A stretch of DNA of 64,000 bases from Parietaria judaica (taxonomy: Eukaryota > Streptophyta > Magnoliopsida > Rosales > Urticaceae): the NCBI GenBank assembly GCA_954871525.1, contig OX940866.1, positions 14,283,001 to 14,347,000 on the forward strand, written 5' to 3'. The notes beneath the pieces are model-generated. The model was not told the origin of the DNA, did no database searches, and worked only from the letters and a program-made list of their open reading frames with translations. The position numbers and the translations under genes are program-made. This document shows positions 8,556 to 21,293 of this stretch, one piece after another (position 1 is the first letter of the stretch; every line of letters begins with the position of its first letter).

Positions 8556-11500
8556 ATGCGCAGATTTCTCTCCAAACCCACCTCGCTCAGATGCAGAAAC
8601 CCCACTCCCAAAGCCAATCCAGTTTCTACTATCTCTTCAAACCCATCAAATGGGTATTCTCGAATTCGCCATCGGAATCGATTCTCGAGCTTCCTAGCCT
8701 CTCGCACGGGCCTCGGACGATTCCTCTCATCAGGGCACTCCCCAAGTATCGGCCTTTCGGCGAGTCGCGAGAGATATGGGCTCGGGATCGTCGGAGACCG
8801 GAGCTTCAGGAATTTCGGCGGCGAACCCGACAGGGAGTGCGTGGAGTACGATGTTGTGATTGTCGGCGCAGGACCGGCGGGGCTGTCGGCGGCGATTAGG
8901 CTGAAGCAGCTGTGCAGTGAAAAGGATGTGGATTTGTCTGTCTGTGTTGTCGAGAAAGGACCTGAAGTTGGTGCGTCTCTTTTAGCTCTGCTCTGTTTGC
9001 TTTCGCTCTTTTGCTTAACAACCATTTTATCGATAATGCTAGCTTCTCCGGTTATGTGTTTGAAGTGATATATTGGATGTACTGGTTTTAATCGAAATCG
9101 TCGCGGGGCATAGAAAAATTTGAAAAATCTGGTATTTGCGGCTTTTCGGGCAGCACAATCCCGTTACGATAACATGAACAAACAGCACCACATAAATCGT
9201 ACAATTGGGTACTTGGCCCGTGATAAACAAACAACATGCCGCCTCAAAACACTATTTTATGTGTTCTTATGCCGTAAATATCCCAAAAGTTTAATAACAA
9301 TTAGTAGTTTTAGATTCTACATTTAGTTGCTTTTCTCTCAGCTTTGGCATTTAGTAAAGTCTGCATTTTTAACTAGTTTTCTGTATAAGCAGTTTTGTTA
9401 AGAGTTTAGTTGATGCTATCAGTGGATTAATTTTTTATATTCTTTTTTTTTTTTTTAAAGCCTTTCTCTTCCTATTTTTCACTTGTTTGAATAGTATTGT
9501 GTTACATTGGAGATTACTGATATGTAATTTAGTAGGCCCATGGCAAACTTATATAGGTAATTTCCAAGAGAATTTTAAGTTGTTTGTTCTTTTAGCACCT
9601 TAATCATGCCAATTACAATCTATGCTCACTTGGTTCAACATTGCAAAAAAAAAAAAAGTGAATTGAAATATAGCTTATTGTACTTGTGTCAACAGTTACT
9701 AACTCCATTTCCCGGTAGGTTCACACATCCTTTCAGGCAACGTATTTGAACCTCGAGCGCTATATGAGCTCCTTCCTCAATGGAAACAAGAAGAGGTTTT
9801 TGTTTTAGAGCTTTTTATTTTTTTTTAGCATTGAGCTGCTTAGGCAATATCATCATTTTGCATTTGTTTGGAACCTAGATAATTGGAAACCTCTATGTAA
9901 TTTTACGAAAAAATAATAAGTAAATGCATGGTAAAATTTAGATAGAGTTTTAGGCTTAAGATAAAGTTCATTACTGAAAGTTTTGGAATAATTTTGTAAA
10001 TTACTCAAAAATCCGATTCAACTACTCATCTGTGTAGGGGCATTTCCCAGAACAGAATTTTCTTTTAAATTTTTACGCATTCCGAAAATCTAAATAATTC
10101 CCAATACTTTCATGTGTTTCTACACCTTAGTATGATAATTTCATTATTTTCTTTATTCTTAACAATATGTATAAATTATTTTCAGTCGCCAATCACAGTC
10201 CCGGTTTCTGATGACAAATTTTGGTTTCTTACCAAGGACCGTGCATTGTCCTTACCATCTCCTTTTGATAATGAAGGAAACTATGTCATAGGGTAATCTT
10301 TCTCTCTCTCCAACTGAAAGAACACAAATTCTGGGGTCATCATAAACAGTATTTTCAGTTGTCCTTACTAAACTTATCCGATTGTCCCATTTTGTACTAA
10401 GATCTATTTTAGTATAAGCTTATCCCCCTGAACTTTTGTTTCATTCTCAGTTTTCCCTCTGTGTTTTTAAACTCTTGCAGTTTACTACCAATCTGATGGA
10501 TACGTGTGTTTTTAGTTGATTTTAATTAGTTATTGTTTTAATCAAATTTAGGCTTTTAGTTGAATATTTTAATAAAGCCCGTAAAAAGCCCGCTAGGTCA
10601 AATGACCTAAAATAAAAGGGCTCCACGTATGTTGTGGTTGGGCAGTTTTGGATTAAGCTTTGTGCCGTCAAGACTCTCTCAGGAGAACAACGTCCGTGTT
10701 CTCGAAGGTTCGGACGTGATTTGTTTGTTGATTTCTATTCAATAAATATTAAAGGGGATTCAAGATTTGTGGATTCCCGTCGGTATTATTCTCGCTGCGT
10801 TTTTTTCGGTTAAATCAGCCCGAGATACATCACTTTCATTTAAAAATATCACTGTTTTTTGATCAAAGATAAAACATGCGCTTTGAGTCTCATTCTGTTT
10901 ATGATTGCTTCGAATCGTTTTTATTCTCTAAAAGGTGCTACAGAAACCGTCAGATAGTAAACTGAAAAAGTTTACAAGTTCAGGGGACAAACTAAAAATA
11001 AAATAAAAATTCAAGGGGCAGACCGAAAAAGAAAGGGGGCAATGTGATTCAGAGGGAAAAACGAACAATGGGATAAGTTCAAGAGGGACATGTCATAATT
11101 ACTCTAAGCAACCTTCGAAATGTGGTGCTATTTTAAAGGCACTTTTTCATTTTATAATGTATGTAATGCTTCTCCGAGAGTGAATTATGCATGTAACATT
11201 ACTTTTCCTCGTGTCACCGATGAATTAGCCTAAGTCAGTTAGTACGTTGGCTGGGAGCTAAGGCTGAAGCACTTGGGGTGGAAATTTACCCGGGTTTTTC
11301 TGCTAACGAGGTACGGCCGTCGACACTATGATAATGATACGGCTTGATATCCTGTCAAAGGTAACTGCTCATAAGTTGATTTCAGGTATTATATGATTCG
11401 AACGATGCTGTTGTCGGGATTGGAACAAATGACATGGGCATTGCGAAGGATGGTTCAAAGAAGGAGAATTTTCAACGTGGTGTCGGACTAAAAGGTTTAT

Positions 11501-14500
11501 CTCTTTCACCGGTTCTAGACCCTTAGCGAAATTGATATTTCTGGAACATAACTGTGGTAAATAATTGTAATTAGACTATGTTAATTATTGTTCATTGTCT
11601 TAGGTTGTATATAAGGCTTTACCCATTCAATGAAATCATAAGTTGAAGACCCTAAAAACTAACATGGTATTAGAGCTCGGGTTGTGAGCTTACCGGAGCA
11701 AGAGCGTCGCTGGTGACTTGCCGGAGTTCAGACCATGCGCGGAGAGTAACTCGGCTAGGGCTCGGCGGTTGGTGCTCGGCGTTGGGGTTTGGAAGCTCGA
11801 AGGGATCCGAGGACTTGGAGCGAGGAATCTCGGAGTAAAATCGATTGGTGTGGTTGCTGACCTAGAATCGATTGGAGACAATCGAAGGCAGAGCTGGAAT
11901 CGATCGATTGGAAGCAAGAAGAGATTCAGATTCGCGATCTAGGGTTTCGCGAGTGGAATCTGAGAAGACGAAGAAGCTCGAGGGAGAAGAGCTTGTTGAG
12001 GTCCAGTCGAAGTTCGAGGGAGAGATTGCACGCAAGCTCGCGCCGGAGTGAAGCACATCTGGAAGGAGCATCGTGAAGCAGGATTCGTGCGACAGCGCTT
12101 CTACTGGCGAGGAGAATCGCTGGGCTGGGGTTTGGTGGATTCTCGCTGTTGGAAAGAGGCTCGCGTTCGAGGAAGCTTCATCGAAGCATTTGGGTGTGGT
12201 TGTTTGACTCGTGAATCTGGTGGCTGTGTGGCTGGGATTCGTGATTGTAGCTGGCCAGAGGTAACGGCGGTGGTGGTCGAAGAGATTCCGGCGAGTTCTA
12301 CGGCGGTCGTCGGCGACGAAGGTGATAGCTCAGGTAGCTTTGGCGTGAAGGAGTGAGAGAGGAGGCCGGAGACGTACGAAGGAGAAAAGAAAAGGAAAAA
12401 GAAAAAGGGGAAATTCCTTTTTTGACCTTGGTGTTGTCTGCTTGTTCCTGCGCAAGTTTCGGTGTGCCCACAAGCAGAAAAATCGTGTGCTTTGGGCTTG
12501 TTTCTGCTTGTGCCTGCGCCGAATCTCACGTGCTTGCGCCCAGAAGAGGAATTATTTTTTCTGTCCGTGCCTGCGTCAAAACTCGTGTGCCTACGCCCAG
12601 AAAAATTATTTTTTGTGAGATCATTTTGGGTCCGGGAAGCCATAAGCTAGGATCCGACAATAAGTTCAAAGAAATATAGGATGACGGCAACTACTTCAAA
12701 GAGGATGACAGATGAAGAATTGATCGATTTCTTCCGAATCTCTAAAAGATTTGGTATGAGGCAGAAAAAGACAAGAGAAGCACCGGGTATGAGGCCTGGA
12801 GTAACAGTTGGAGTAAGTGGCACTAGGGTCCACGAAGAAACTCGACAGTGTTACAACTGCGGTGCGATTGGCCACCTGAGGGCGGCATGTCCAAAGGCAT
12901 CGAAGGAAAGGGAGTACGTCAATCGAGGACAGTCTATTGCCCGCGGGCGTGGACAGCTTGGAGGTTGTGGCCGTGGTGGTCGTATGGGTGGTTACAATGG
13001 TAGTCATCGTGCACACCTGGCGGCTAGAGACAATGAAGAGGAAAACACGAAACCGATCTTCACCAAGGAGGTTATCGAGATGTTCAGGAATGATAGGTTG
13101 GTTAACCAGGCAGGCATGAAGCCCATGACTGAAGGGGGTCCTTCCTCTGCGGCTAATGTTGCGACTTCCACCGACTCCTATACTGGTACGACTCTCTCTT
13201 CTAGTCGGATTACACGGAGGAAAGATTGGATAGTCGGGCGCTACTCGGCATGTGACTGACACTGCGAGTGAGTTCACTAAATATACCCAACTAGCAGTCC
13301 CTGAGAAGATACAAACTGCCGATGGCACATTTCAATCTGTTGTTGGAAAAGGTGAAGTTGAGTGCAACGATCATATGACGTTGACAGATGTTTTGCATGC
13401 TCCATCGTTTCCAGTGAACCTTTTGTCTATCAGTGCCATTATACTCCGATTGAATTGTAGAGTGATGTTTGACATTCCCAAGGTGGTGTTTCGAGAAAAG
13501 GGAACCGACAGACTACTTAGGACTGGGACTTGGAGTAATGGGTTGTGGTATAGGGACCGAGGAGGTATGGATACGGCGTTGGCGTCCATAGTGGAGAAAG
13601 AAAGCATGAAGATGTCCGGCAAGAGTGCCGAAGACGAGTTGATGTTATATCACCAACGCATGGGACATCCATCTTTTGGAACCTTAAAGATGTTATATCC
13701 GTTATTGTATGAAAAGTCTGACAAAATGAAACTCGTATGTGATTCATGTGAATTTAGAAAACATAAACGAAGCTCATATGATAGCTTGGGAAAAAGTAGC
13801 CTTCGCCCGTTTGACTTGATTCATTCAGATGTATGGGGACCGTGTCCCACGATGTCAATACATGGATATCGTTACTTTGTGACGTTTATTGATTGTCATA
13901 CTCGTGTTACTTGGTTATATCTGATTAAGAACAAGAGTGAAATGCTTACATGCTTCAAAGACTTTCACAAAAGGGTTCAGACTCGTTACGGTGTTGTGTT
14001 GAGGGTTCTGGTATCTCAGTATCATTCTGTGGTCAAGACGCTGAGGTCAGATGATGGGACGGAGTACATCAGTAGTGCCTTCAAAAATATCTATCCCTAT
14101 ATGAGATTGATCATCAGATTACATGCCCGTATACCTCAGAACAGAATGGAGTTGCAGAACGGAAGAACCGACATCTTCTCGAGATAGCTCGATGTATGAT
14201 GATCGAGGAGAATGTTCCAAAGTACTTGTGGGGGGAAGTTGTTATGACAACATCATACCTAGTGAACAAGATGTCGTCGATGGTGTTAGATAGAAGAACA
14301 CCAATTGTTGGGACTAGGTACCGAAGGACTTGTTCCCAACAAAGTTTTTGGATGTGTGTGCTTTGTCAAGGACAACAAGCCAACAGTCAGGAAGTTGGAT
14401 CATCGAGCCGTGAAGTGTATCTTCATAGGATACTCTCTTACTCAGAAAGGGTATATATGTTGGAGCCCTGTCGATTAGCGACAGTTTGTGAGCATGGATG

Positions 14501-17500
14501 TGACCTTCCGTGAGTATGAGTCCTACTACGACGTGTCTGTTTCTTCTCCCTTTGGGGACTCGCATGATACGCGAGAAGGGGAGAATGGTCGTAGTAGCTC
14601 TAATTCCAGACCATCTATGGTGACGGTGGTGAGACGTCCAGTTTCGTATGATTCGAGCTCAGAGTCAGAGATTGAGGAGATGGTGACGAAGGTTGGAGAC
14701 GGTGACAGAGGTTAGGCTCAGGTGGAGAGCTCAGGGTCAGAAAGTGAGGAGGAGACTCATGTGACTGACGGGGACAAAGATCAAGCTCAGGGGGAGCTGA
14801 GTGCTCCCGGTGATAAGAGTTACGGTTCAGGAGGAACCAACAGAGAGGAACGCGGGGAGAGATGGTCCAACTCAGGGGGAACTAAAGGTGTATACGAGGA
14901 GGAGGCGACGGGATCAGGCAATGCCCGAGCCACCTACACCAGTGGAAGCTACTTTGTAGAGGAGCTCGCAAAGTAATGCAAGACGCCCTCCGAAGAAAAA
15001 CGGCTGCGACATTGGAGATTATGTCTCGTATAAGGACTTCGGGGATGAAGCTCGGGCAATATTCACGTCACTGGATGCGGTCACGATTCCCAAGACATGG
15101 CAGCAAGCGTTGGCAGATCCGAAGTGGAAAGCTGCGATGAAGGAAGAACTCGGTGCTTTGGAAAAGAACAAGACTTAGGATCTTTTCTCGCTACCAGCGC
15201 GGAAGAAGGCTGTGGGATGCAGATAGGTATTCACAGTTAAGAAAAACTCGGAAGGACACATTGAGCGCTACAAGGCACGGTTAGTTGCAAAGGGGTATAG
15301 TCAGACGTACGACATCGACTATGACGAGACATTCGCACCGGTGGCGAAGATGAGTACAATGAGGGCTCTTGTGTCGGTGGCAGCCAATCGTGGATGGAAG
15401 CTGCACCAACTTGATGTGAAGAATGCGTTTCTTCACGGGGACTTGTTGGAAGAAGTGTACATGGAGATACCGTCGGGATTTGAGACTGAGCAGACGATAG
15501 GGAAGGTGGTCAGGCTGAAGAAGTCGCTGTATGGTTTGAAGCAATCTCTGAGAGCCTGGTTTGATCAATTCAGAAAGGCTATGATAGACATCGGATACGA
15601 GCAGATCAACGCTGACCACACGGTCTTCCATCAGCGGCGAGGAGATAGGACCACTATACTGGCAGTGTATGTGGACGACATAATCATCACGGGTGATGAT
15701 GAGGGCGAAATCACTCGGTTAAAGGAGAGACTCGGAAAACAGTTTGAAGTGAAGGATCCAGGGGGATTGGAATACTTCCTAGGGATTGAGGTGGCTCGAG
15801 GAGCAAAGAGAATAGTCCTAAACCAGAGGAAGTATGCCCTAGATCTCCTTACAAAAACCGGTATGCTAGGATGCAAGCCTGCGACGTTTCCAATTGATCA
15901 GAAGACCAAGTTGAGTGCCGAGTCAGGAAAGCCGGTTGATCGTGAGAGATACGAGAGGCTGGTGGGCCTTTTGATATACTTGTGTCATACTCGTCCGGAT
16001 ATTTCATTTGCTGTGAGCGTGGTGAGTCACTACATGCATGATCCGAGAGATGGACATTGATTGCAGTATATCGGATTCTCCGAAACCTAAAGAGAGCTCT
16101 GCGAAAGGGGTTGCTCTTCTAGATGAGCAACCATCTCGAGGTGGAGGGCTATTGTGATGCAGATTGGGCTAGTTGTGCTGACGATAGGAAGTCTACATCC
16201 GGATACTGTATGTTTGTCGGCGGTAACCTAGTGTCTTGGAAGAGCAAGAAACAGTCAGTCGTAGCAATACCGAGCGACGGCCTCCAGTGTCGCGGAGTTG
16301 TTGTGGTTGAAGATGCTACTGAAGGAGCTGAAGATGGACCAAGGCGCCCGAATGAAGCTATGGTGCGACAATCAAGCGGCGATTAGTATTGCCAACAAGC
16401 CGGTGCTGCACAACAGAACCAAGCACATTGAGATTGACCGGTTCTTCGTCAGACATCACCTCGATAGGGGAGAACTGAAGCTGAGCCACATTGGTACACG
16501 AGAACAAATAGCAGATTGTCTCACCAAGGGATTGAGCCCTATTGACCAGTTGAGATTATGTAACAAGATGGGCTTGATCGATAACTTTTGCCCATCTTGA
16601 GGGGAGTGCTGTAAATAATTGTAATTAGAGTATGTTAATTACTGTTCATTGTCTTAGGTTGTATATAAGGCTTTACCCATTCAATGAAATCATAAGTTGA
16701 AAACCCTAAAAACTAACAATAACAAATACTTTCTCTGAAATAGATAACTACTAAATTATCAAAATTCTAAACCCTTTGTCTAGCTAAACCCTCACTGATA
16801 GAAGCTTTAGAAGATCGGTTTAGCTTCAACATGTTGTTAACCGTTTGAGATAATGCAGGAAAGGTAACGCTTTTGTCAGAGGGATGTCAGGGGTCTTTAT
16901 CGGAGGTTTGTTCAAAAATAAAAATCACTCCAATAACAACACGCAACTTTTCTTGTCTGTCTATTCGAATCTTATGATCCGTTTTTTTCTTCTTTCTTTC
17001 TTTCAGGGGATTATTAAAAAATATAACTTGAGAGAAAAGGGTCATGCTCAACATCAGACTTATGCTTTGGGAATCAAAGAGGTTTTCTACTCTTATATAT
17101 CATCTGCCAAAGAACTTTTATGAAATACAAATTTCGAAACCTTTTTTATTTTTAAAGAACTTTAAGCTCCTTGATAACCCTACCCCGGTGATCCACCGGA
17201 GATAATAATAATTTTGTGAGGTAAGCGTTTCTCTCAACGTCTACAGCTTTCCAATGGTTAGGTTTGGGAAATTGATGAGAGCAAGCATAAGCCTGGTTCC
17301 GTACTTCACACATTGGGTTGGCCTCTGGACCGAAAGACGTACGGTGGATCATTTTTATACCACATGAACGATCGACAGGTTTCAATTTTTCTTATATCTA
17401 GTTTATTCTCACATCTTATATAAATCTCTAAGGCTTTGAGAGACTGATTTATCTGAATTTTCAGTTCTATCTGTAATCATTTATTCTTTGTATCTCGAAA

Positions 17501-20363
17501 GGTTTCTTGTTATCTTACTTTTTCCATTTAAGTCATCTAGAATTCGCTTTCAGGTTTCTATTGGTCTAGTGGTTGCGTTGAACTATCAGAATCCATACTT
17601 GAACCCGTATGAGGAGTTCCAGGTAAACCGGATCACTGATCTTCTGGTTTTCTTAATGGATCTTCAGTTTTTTTATTCAATTTTTACATTAACGGGTCCA
17701 TTTCACCATTGCCTTTTTTTAAGTTAAATATCTCACAAATATTGCATATAGGCACAACATAAAAATGAAAGTAAATAAGAAACGAAAGTCGCATTCAAGC
17801 GAGAATCGGAAGTTTTCCAAAAGAATTAAAGCATCAAAACCAGTACCCTAGTTTTTATCTTGATCATTTCTTTGTTTAATTTCCTTAACATACTGGTTTA
17901 TGCGTGGTTTAATTTGTTTTGTACATTGGTTTTTTCGGGTGACAGAAACTTAAACATCATCCTGCTATTAAATCGGTGCTGGAAGGTGGGACTGTTCTCC
18001 AGTATGGCGCTCGTACTTTAAATGAAGGCGGTTTTCAGGTACGTAAAAATATAATAACCTTTTATCACTTCAGGTGCATAAACATATAGATTTATATCAT
18101 TCCTTATATGCAAATACTATGTACTGTTTTCTTTTCTATTTACTTTTTAATTCCGAAATTGTGCGATGATTAACGATTTCTGGCTGTGCAAATACAAATA
18201 TGATTCTAGTTAAATTTCAGTCGATCCCGTACCCGGTTTTCCCTGGAGGAGCGATCATGGGATGTTCAGCCGGCTTCTTAAATGTGCCTAAGATTAAGGG
18301 AACTCATACTGCAATGAAGTCAGGTTTTGAGAAAAATCTTATGCATTGATTGTGTCTTCATAGTATTCATTTGCTACTGACTTAATAATTCATGTCTTCT
18401 CTATAGACACGAAACTCGTCAAAGTACATCTTTTTTTTGTGAAGTGTTTTCGTTATAAGATATTTATTTATCGTCAGCAAAAGTTCAATTCAAAGTTTGA
18501 GGTTTAACAAATTAGTAAAATAGAAGGTATTTTTTGTTAATTCGTGATGTGTAAATGAATATGTTCTTTTAGAGGGAGCCGAGTTAATCATGTTAAAAAA
18601 TAAATTGATCTTTGTAAATTACGCACCCAATAAATTCTTGGAGTACATTGTTCCTCGTTGTAGGTATGTTGGCAGCAGAAGCCGCTTTCTCTGAACTTCA
18701 TGAAGGCTCGAGTATGACCACATATTGGGATAGTTTGAAGAATTCATGGATATGGGAAGAATTATACAAAGCTCGGAACTACCGACCAGTAAGTCGTACG
18801 AAACATACATTAACGCCTTACATATATATTAAAAAAAAAATTATTGATAAAATGGTTTAAAGATCAACCGGCCCACAAATGGCCCAGCCATATAAACCAA
18901 ATTCAAACATAAAAAAGAAGTTTAGAATATTCCTATCGAACAGATGGGCGAGTTTTCCGGCCGGACTTGAAAATTCGTATTCCCGCTACTCTTGGAATTC
19001 TAACTGATCTTCCAAAACCCATTTTCAAGTTCTGCTTTAGCACTGCTCTCGGCGTACTTATATTTTTTGCTGTTGCAGGCGTTCGAATATGGAATGGTTC
19101 CTGGCCTGGCCGTGAGTGCTCTTGAACAGTAAGATCGCCGGGATGCTAAAAAGATTTTGTCTGTGAATCTTCTTTATAAGTTTGTTACCACTCTTTCTGT
19201 TGTTTCAGCTACGTCCTAAAAGGAAAGCTCCCCTATACACTGAAGCATGGAAAACCTGATCACGAGGCAACAAATGTAAGATCCTTGCGAGATAAGTATT
19301 AGACCCGTTATCACCTATAGGAGAAGGAAGGACAAATTTGTAAATTAGCCTAGACACTTTATGTCCTTCTTAGGGGTATAATGGGTGTTTTGCAATTATG
19401 ATGGGACGAAGGTTCACGTATAAGAGTTTTTATTTTATTTTATGTTTTGTTAAGTTGGGAATTCCCTTTCTAGACATCATGTGGAGCGTGTTCGCCTTGC
19501 TCTTGAAGGAAAGGCGTTTTCATAACATGATTTATCGTGTTCGGCAATGTATTGTTGTGGTTGATTCCCGTGAAATGAATTGATCATGAATCTTAATCTG
19601 ACAAAGGATCAAGAATAGTTGACATCTAGTTGGGGATGTGCACTCACATTAACAGTTCTACTTTTACGTCAAACCACGCTTTTTCATGGAGAATAACTTG
19701 TTTTTCACTTTCACACATGAAGGTCGCAAAATTGCACAGTCCAATTCATTATCCGAAGCCAGACGGGGTATTATCTTTCGATGTTCCAACCTCGCTCCAC
19801 AGGTCTCAGACTAAACTTTTCTGTGTAAGTATATATATGTATGTATGTATTGTACTATTCTGTGATTGAGATATCTTTATGTCCATTTTATTGGGTCAGG
19901 AGCAACACAAATCATGAACATGATCAACCTCCACACCTTCGCCTAAGGGACCCGAAGATTCCTGAACTTGTGAATCTTCCAAAGTATGGCGGACTGGAGT
20001 CGCGCTACTGCCCTGCACGCGTATACGAGTAATGGGATTCTCCTCTTTAATACAGATGTATATATACAAACATACATTCAAGAGTTTGCTGTTGTGCGTG
20101 TAGGTACAACCCCGACGAGAACGGCCAACAAAAGTTGCAGATCAACGCTCAAAATTGCCTCCACTGTAAGGTGAGTCGGCGAATCACGTGAAAAACCTAT
20201 CAAACTCGTTACGCCCGATAACGAACTTGTTTTTGTTCCTTCAATAGACGTACAATACATTAAAATGATTTTATTGCAGGCTTGTGATATAAAAGATCCA
20301 AAGCAAAACATCGAGTGGACAGTGCCTGAAGGAGGTGGTGGACCAGGATACTCACTTATGTAA
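8556..20363 (+). CDS. ETFQO: Electron transfer flavoprotein:ubiquinone oxidoreductase, 18 exons
   Basis: This inner-membrane mitochondrial flavoprotein passes electrons from ETF to ubiquinone. Exons: 8556-8970, 9719-9795, 10186-10292, 11229-11310, 11386-11494, 16859-16905, 17007-17081, 17262-17378, 17554-17622, 17946-18038, 18221-18323, 18664-18788, 19079-19128, 19209-19275, 19723-19802, 19900-20028, 20104-20170, 20280-20363. All junctions are GT-AG, phases agree and the sum is 1896 nt (631 aa), matching plant homologues. Visible features are an Arg/Ser-rich transit peptide (~1-95), the FAD-binding GAGPAG (104-109), and 4Fe-4S ligands Cys576, Cys600, Cys603 and Cys606 before the conserved end [17 protein letters not shown] chose the start at MRRFLSKP; an upstream in-frame ATG at 8454 would give a less basic leader. 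Intron 5 is 5.4 kb because a copia element is inserted in sense orientation. The coding sequence itself shows no break. Confidence 0.95.
10345..11105. repeat. Imperfect inverted-repeat element in ETFQO intron 3
   Basis: The left arm (about 10345-10500) contains AACTTATCC, CCCTGAACTTTTG, TTTTCCCTCTG and CAGTTTACTA in order. The right arm (about 10950-11105) contains the same words inverted. The arms are diverged and no clear duplication was found. It is most simply an old foldback or MITE insertion within the intron. Confidence 0.45.
11553..11664 (+). repeat. Copia 5' LTR, 112 bp
   Basis: Begins TGTGGTAAATAATTG and ends ACTAACA. It contains a TATATAAGG TATA-like box and a CAATGAAATCATAAG stretch. 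This is very short for an element that once carried a full polyprotein. Confidence 0.92.
11665..12680 (+). other. Copia leader region without recognisable gag capsid
   Basis: About 1 kb between the primer-binding site and the zinc-knuckle frame. It is GC-rich with short open frames in several phases, none resembling the copia gag (UBN2) domain expected here. It may be an unusual long leader or foreign sequence that replaced the capsid-coding part. Confidence 0.5.
12681..13257 (+). pseudogene. Copia gag remnant: CCHC zinc knuckle to protease start
   Basis: The frame starts [13 protein letters not shown]. It carries a nucleocapsid knuckle [14 protein letters not shown] (CX2CX4HX4C) at about residues 57-70, followed by a Gly/Arg-rich RNA-binding stretch. 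It closes at [11 protein letters not shown], where the protease active-site Asp-Ser-Gly should be. About 5 nt are missing at that point, which removes the catalytic Asp and shifts the frame. The upstream capsid domain is absent. Confidence 0.85.
13252..14513 (+). pseudogene. Copia protease tail and integrase, frameshifted
   Basis: The GAG-pre-integrase zinc motif is present (HQRMGHP ... [11 protein letters not shown]), followed by integrase core Asp residues in HSDVWGP and LRSDDGTEY. The frame is lost near 14110-14190, before the third catalytic residue, and continues in another frame from 14196 ([14 protein letters not shown]) toward the integrase C-terminus. It is not functional as read. 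Confidence 0.88.
14995..16600 (+). pseudogene. Copia reverse transcriptase and RNase H, nonsense-disrupted
   Basis: RT is recognised by [27 protein letters not shown] and the catalytic YVDDIIITG (about 15668-15694). RNase H is recognised by [19 protein letters not shown] and [16 protein letters not shown], ending with ADCLTKGL. In-frame stops occur at 15176-15178 (TAG) and 15224-15226 (TAG), both where Trp is expected, and at 16058-16060 (TGA). A frameshift follows at about 16270. The frame closes at 16600 just before the 3' LTR. Confidence 0.9.
16607..16718 (+). repeat. Copia 3' LTR, 112 bp
   Basis: Begins TGCTGTAAATAATTG and ends ACTAACA, followed by the right ATAAC duplication. ETFQO exon 6 starts 140 bp downstream. 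Confidence 0.92.
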
Positions 20364-20834
20364 CTTACTCTTCAAATAGCATTGCTTGGAGGCCAAGGAA
20401 CTTATTAGGATGGTCAACAACAAATGAAAGAAGGAATAATGTAAATACAGTTACAAATAATATATCTGAGATAGTTTTCCCCCCAAAAAAGGGTACATAT
20501 TCAATATTATGTGGTAAAAATTTAAACAAAATTACAGAAATGAGGTATTGAGTTAACTTTTAACTAGGTAAAAAATGAGCTATTTTGATAGCATGCTTGG
20601 GTCCGTAAAAATTATTTTTCAACTTTTGAGCCTTTGAAGTTATTCAAGTTGAATATATCTAGTAAGGCGAGAGTGCATTCTAACTTTGACCAATAGTGCT
20701 AAGTTAATCAAATGGGATGGAAGATTTTTCTGCATTGGAGCTTGTTCTGCCGGAATATTAGTTTGGAATTACATAATAGATGTTCTTTTTGACAATCAAA
20801 TTTTTGGAATAAAAACGTTCGGACTTTACTTAAA

Positions 20835-21293
20835 GGGAAACTTGCAAAAATGGCTCAAAAAAACACCATAATTCAATTTTTAAACTCATATTAAAAAAAT
20901 ACATAATTCTAAACTTTGTCCAATTTAAGACATTTTTACCCCTGATTAATTAATTCTTAAACTGTCCCTAAATTATCAAAAACTATCCCCATAATCCAAA
21001 TTATTGTCCCCAATATCTGAAGAAACTGTCCCAAGAATGTTACTCATACAACCTCCCACAAAACTGTCCAGAATACTGTCCCTAAATTACCAAAAACCGT
21101 CCCCTAAATTCAAATTAATGTCCTCAAGGATCATTAGAAACTGTCCTAAGAATGTTAATCATACAACCTCCCCAATGTTAATAAGGGGTAAAAATGTCTT
21201 AAATTGGACAAAGTTTAGAATTATGTATTTTTTTTTATATGAGCTTAAAAGTTGAATTATGGTGTTATGTTTAGCCATTTTTGCAAGTTTCCC
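20835..21293. mobile_element. MITE with ~110-bp TIRs and 8-bp TSD
   Basis: The left arm starts GGGAAACTTGCAAAAATGGC and the right arm ends with its inverse complement. About 110 bp match closely, through the words ACCATAATTCAA and AATTCTAAACTTTGTCC. The flanks carry the perfect 8-bp duplication TACTTAAA (20827-20834, 21294-21301). The centre has two diverged ~120-bp direct repeats with runs of ACTGTCC(C)TAA. No coding capacity. It lies about 0.5 kb downstream of the ETFQO stop. Confidence 0.85.

Larger units (their letters stand above)
11553..16718 (+). mobile_element. Ty1/copia retrotransposon with 112-bp LTRs, in ETFQO intron 5
   Basis: Identical-length 112-bp LTRs (11553-11664, 16607-16718) are bounded by the 5-bp duplication ATAAC (11548-11552, 16719-16723). 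The primer-binding site TGGTATTAGAGCTCGG directly follows the left LTR, and a purine tract TTGAGGGGAG precedes the right LTR. Domain order is zinc knuckle, protease, integrase, RT, RNase H, which is copia order. About 5 of 112 LTR positions differ (~4.5%). The capsid part of gag is missing, a ~1-kb leader without recognisable coding sits before it, and the polyprotein has several stops and frameshifts, so the copy is dead. It lies in the same orientation as the host gene, and ETFQO splice sites on both sides are intact. Confidence 0.95.
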
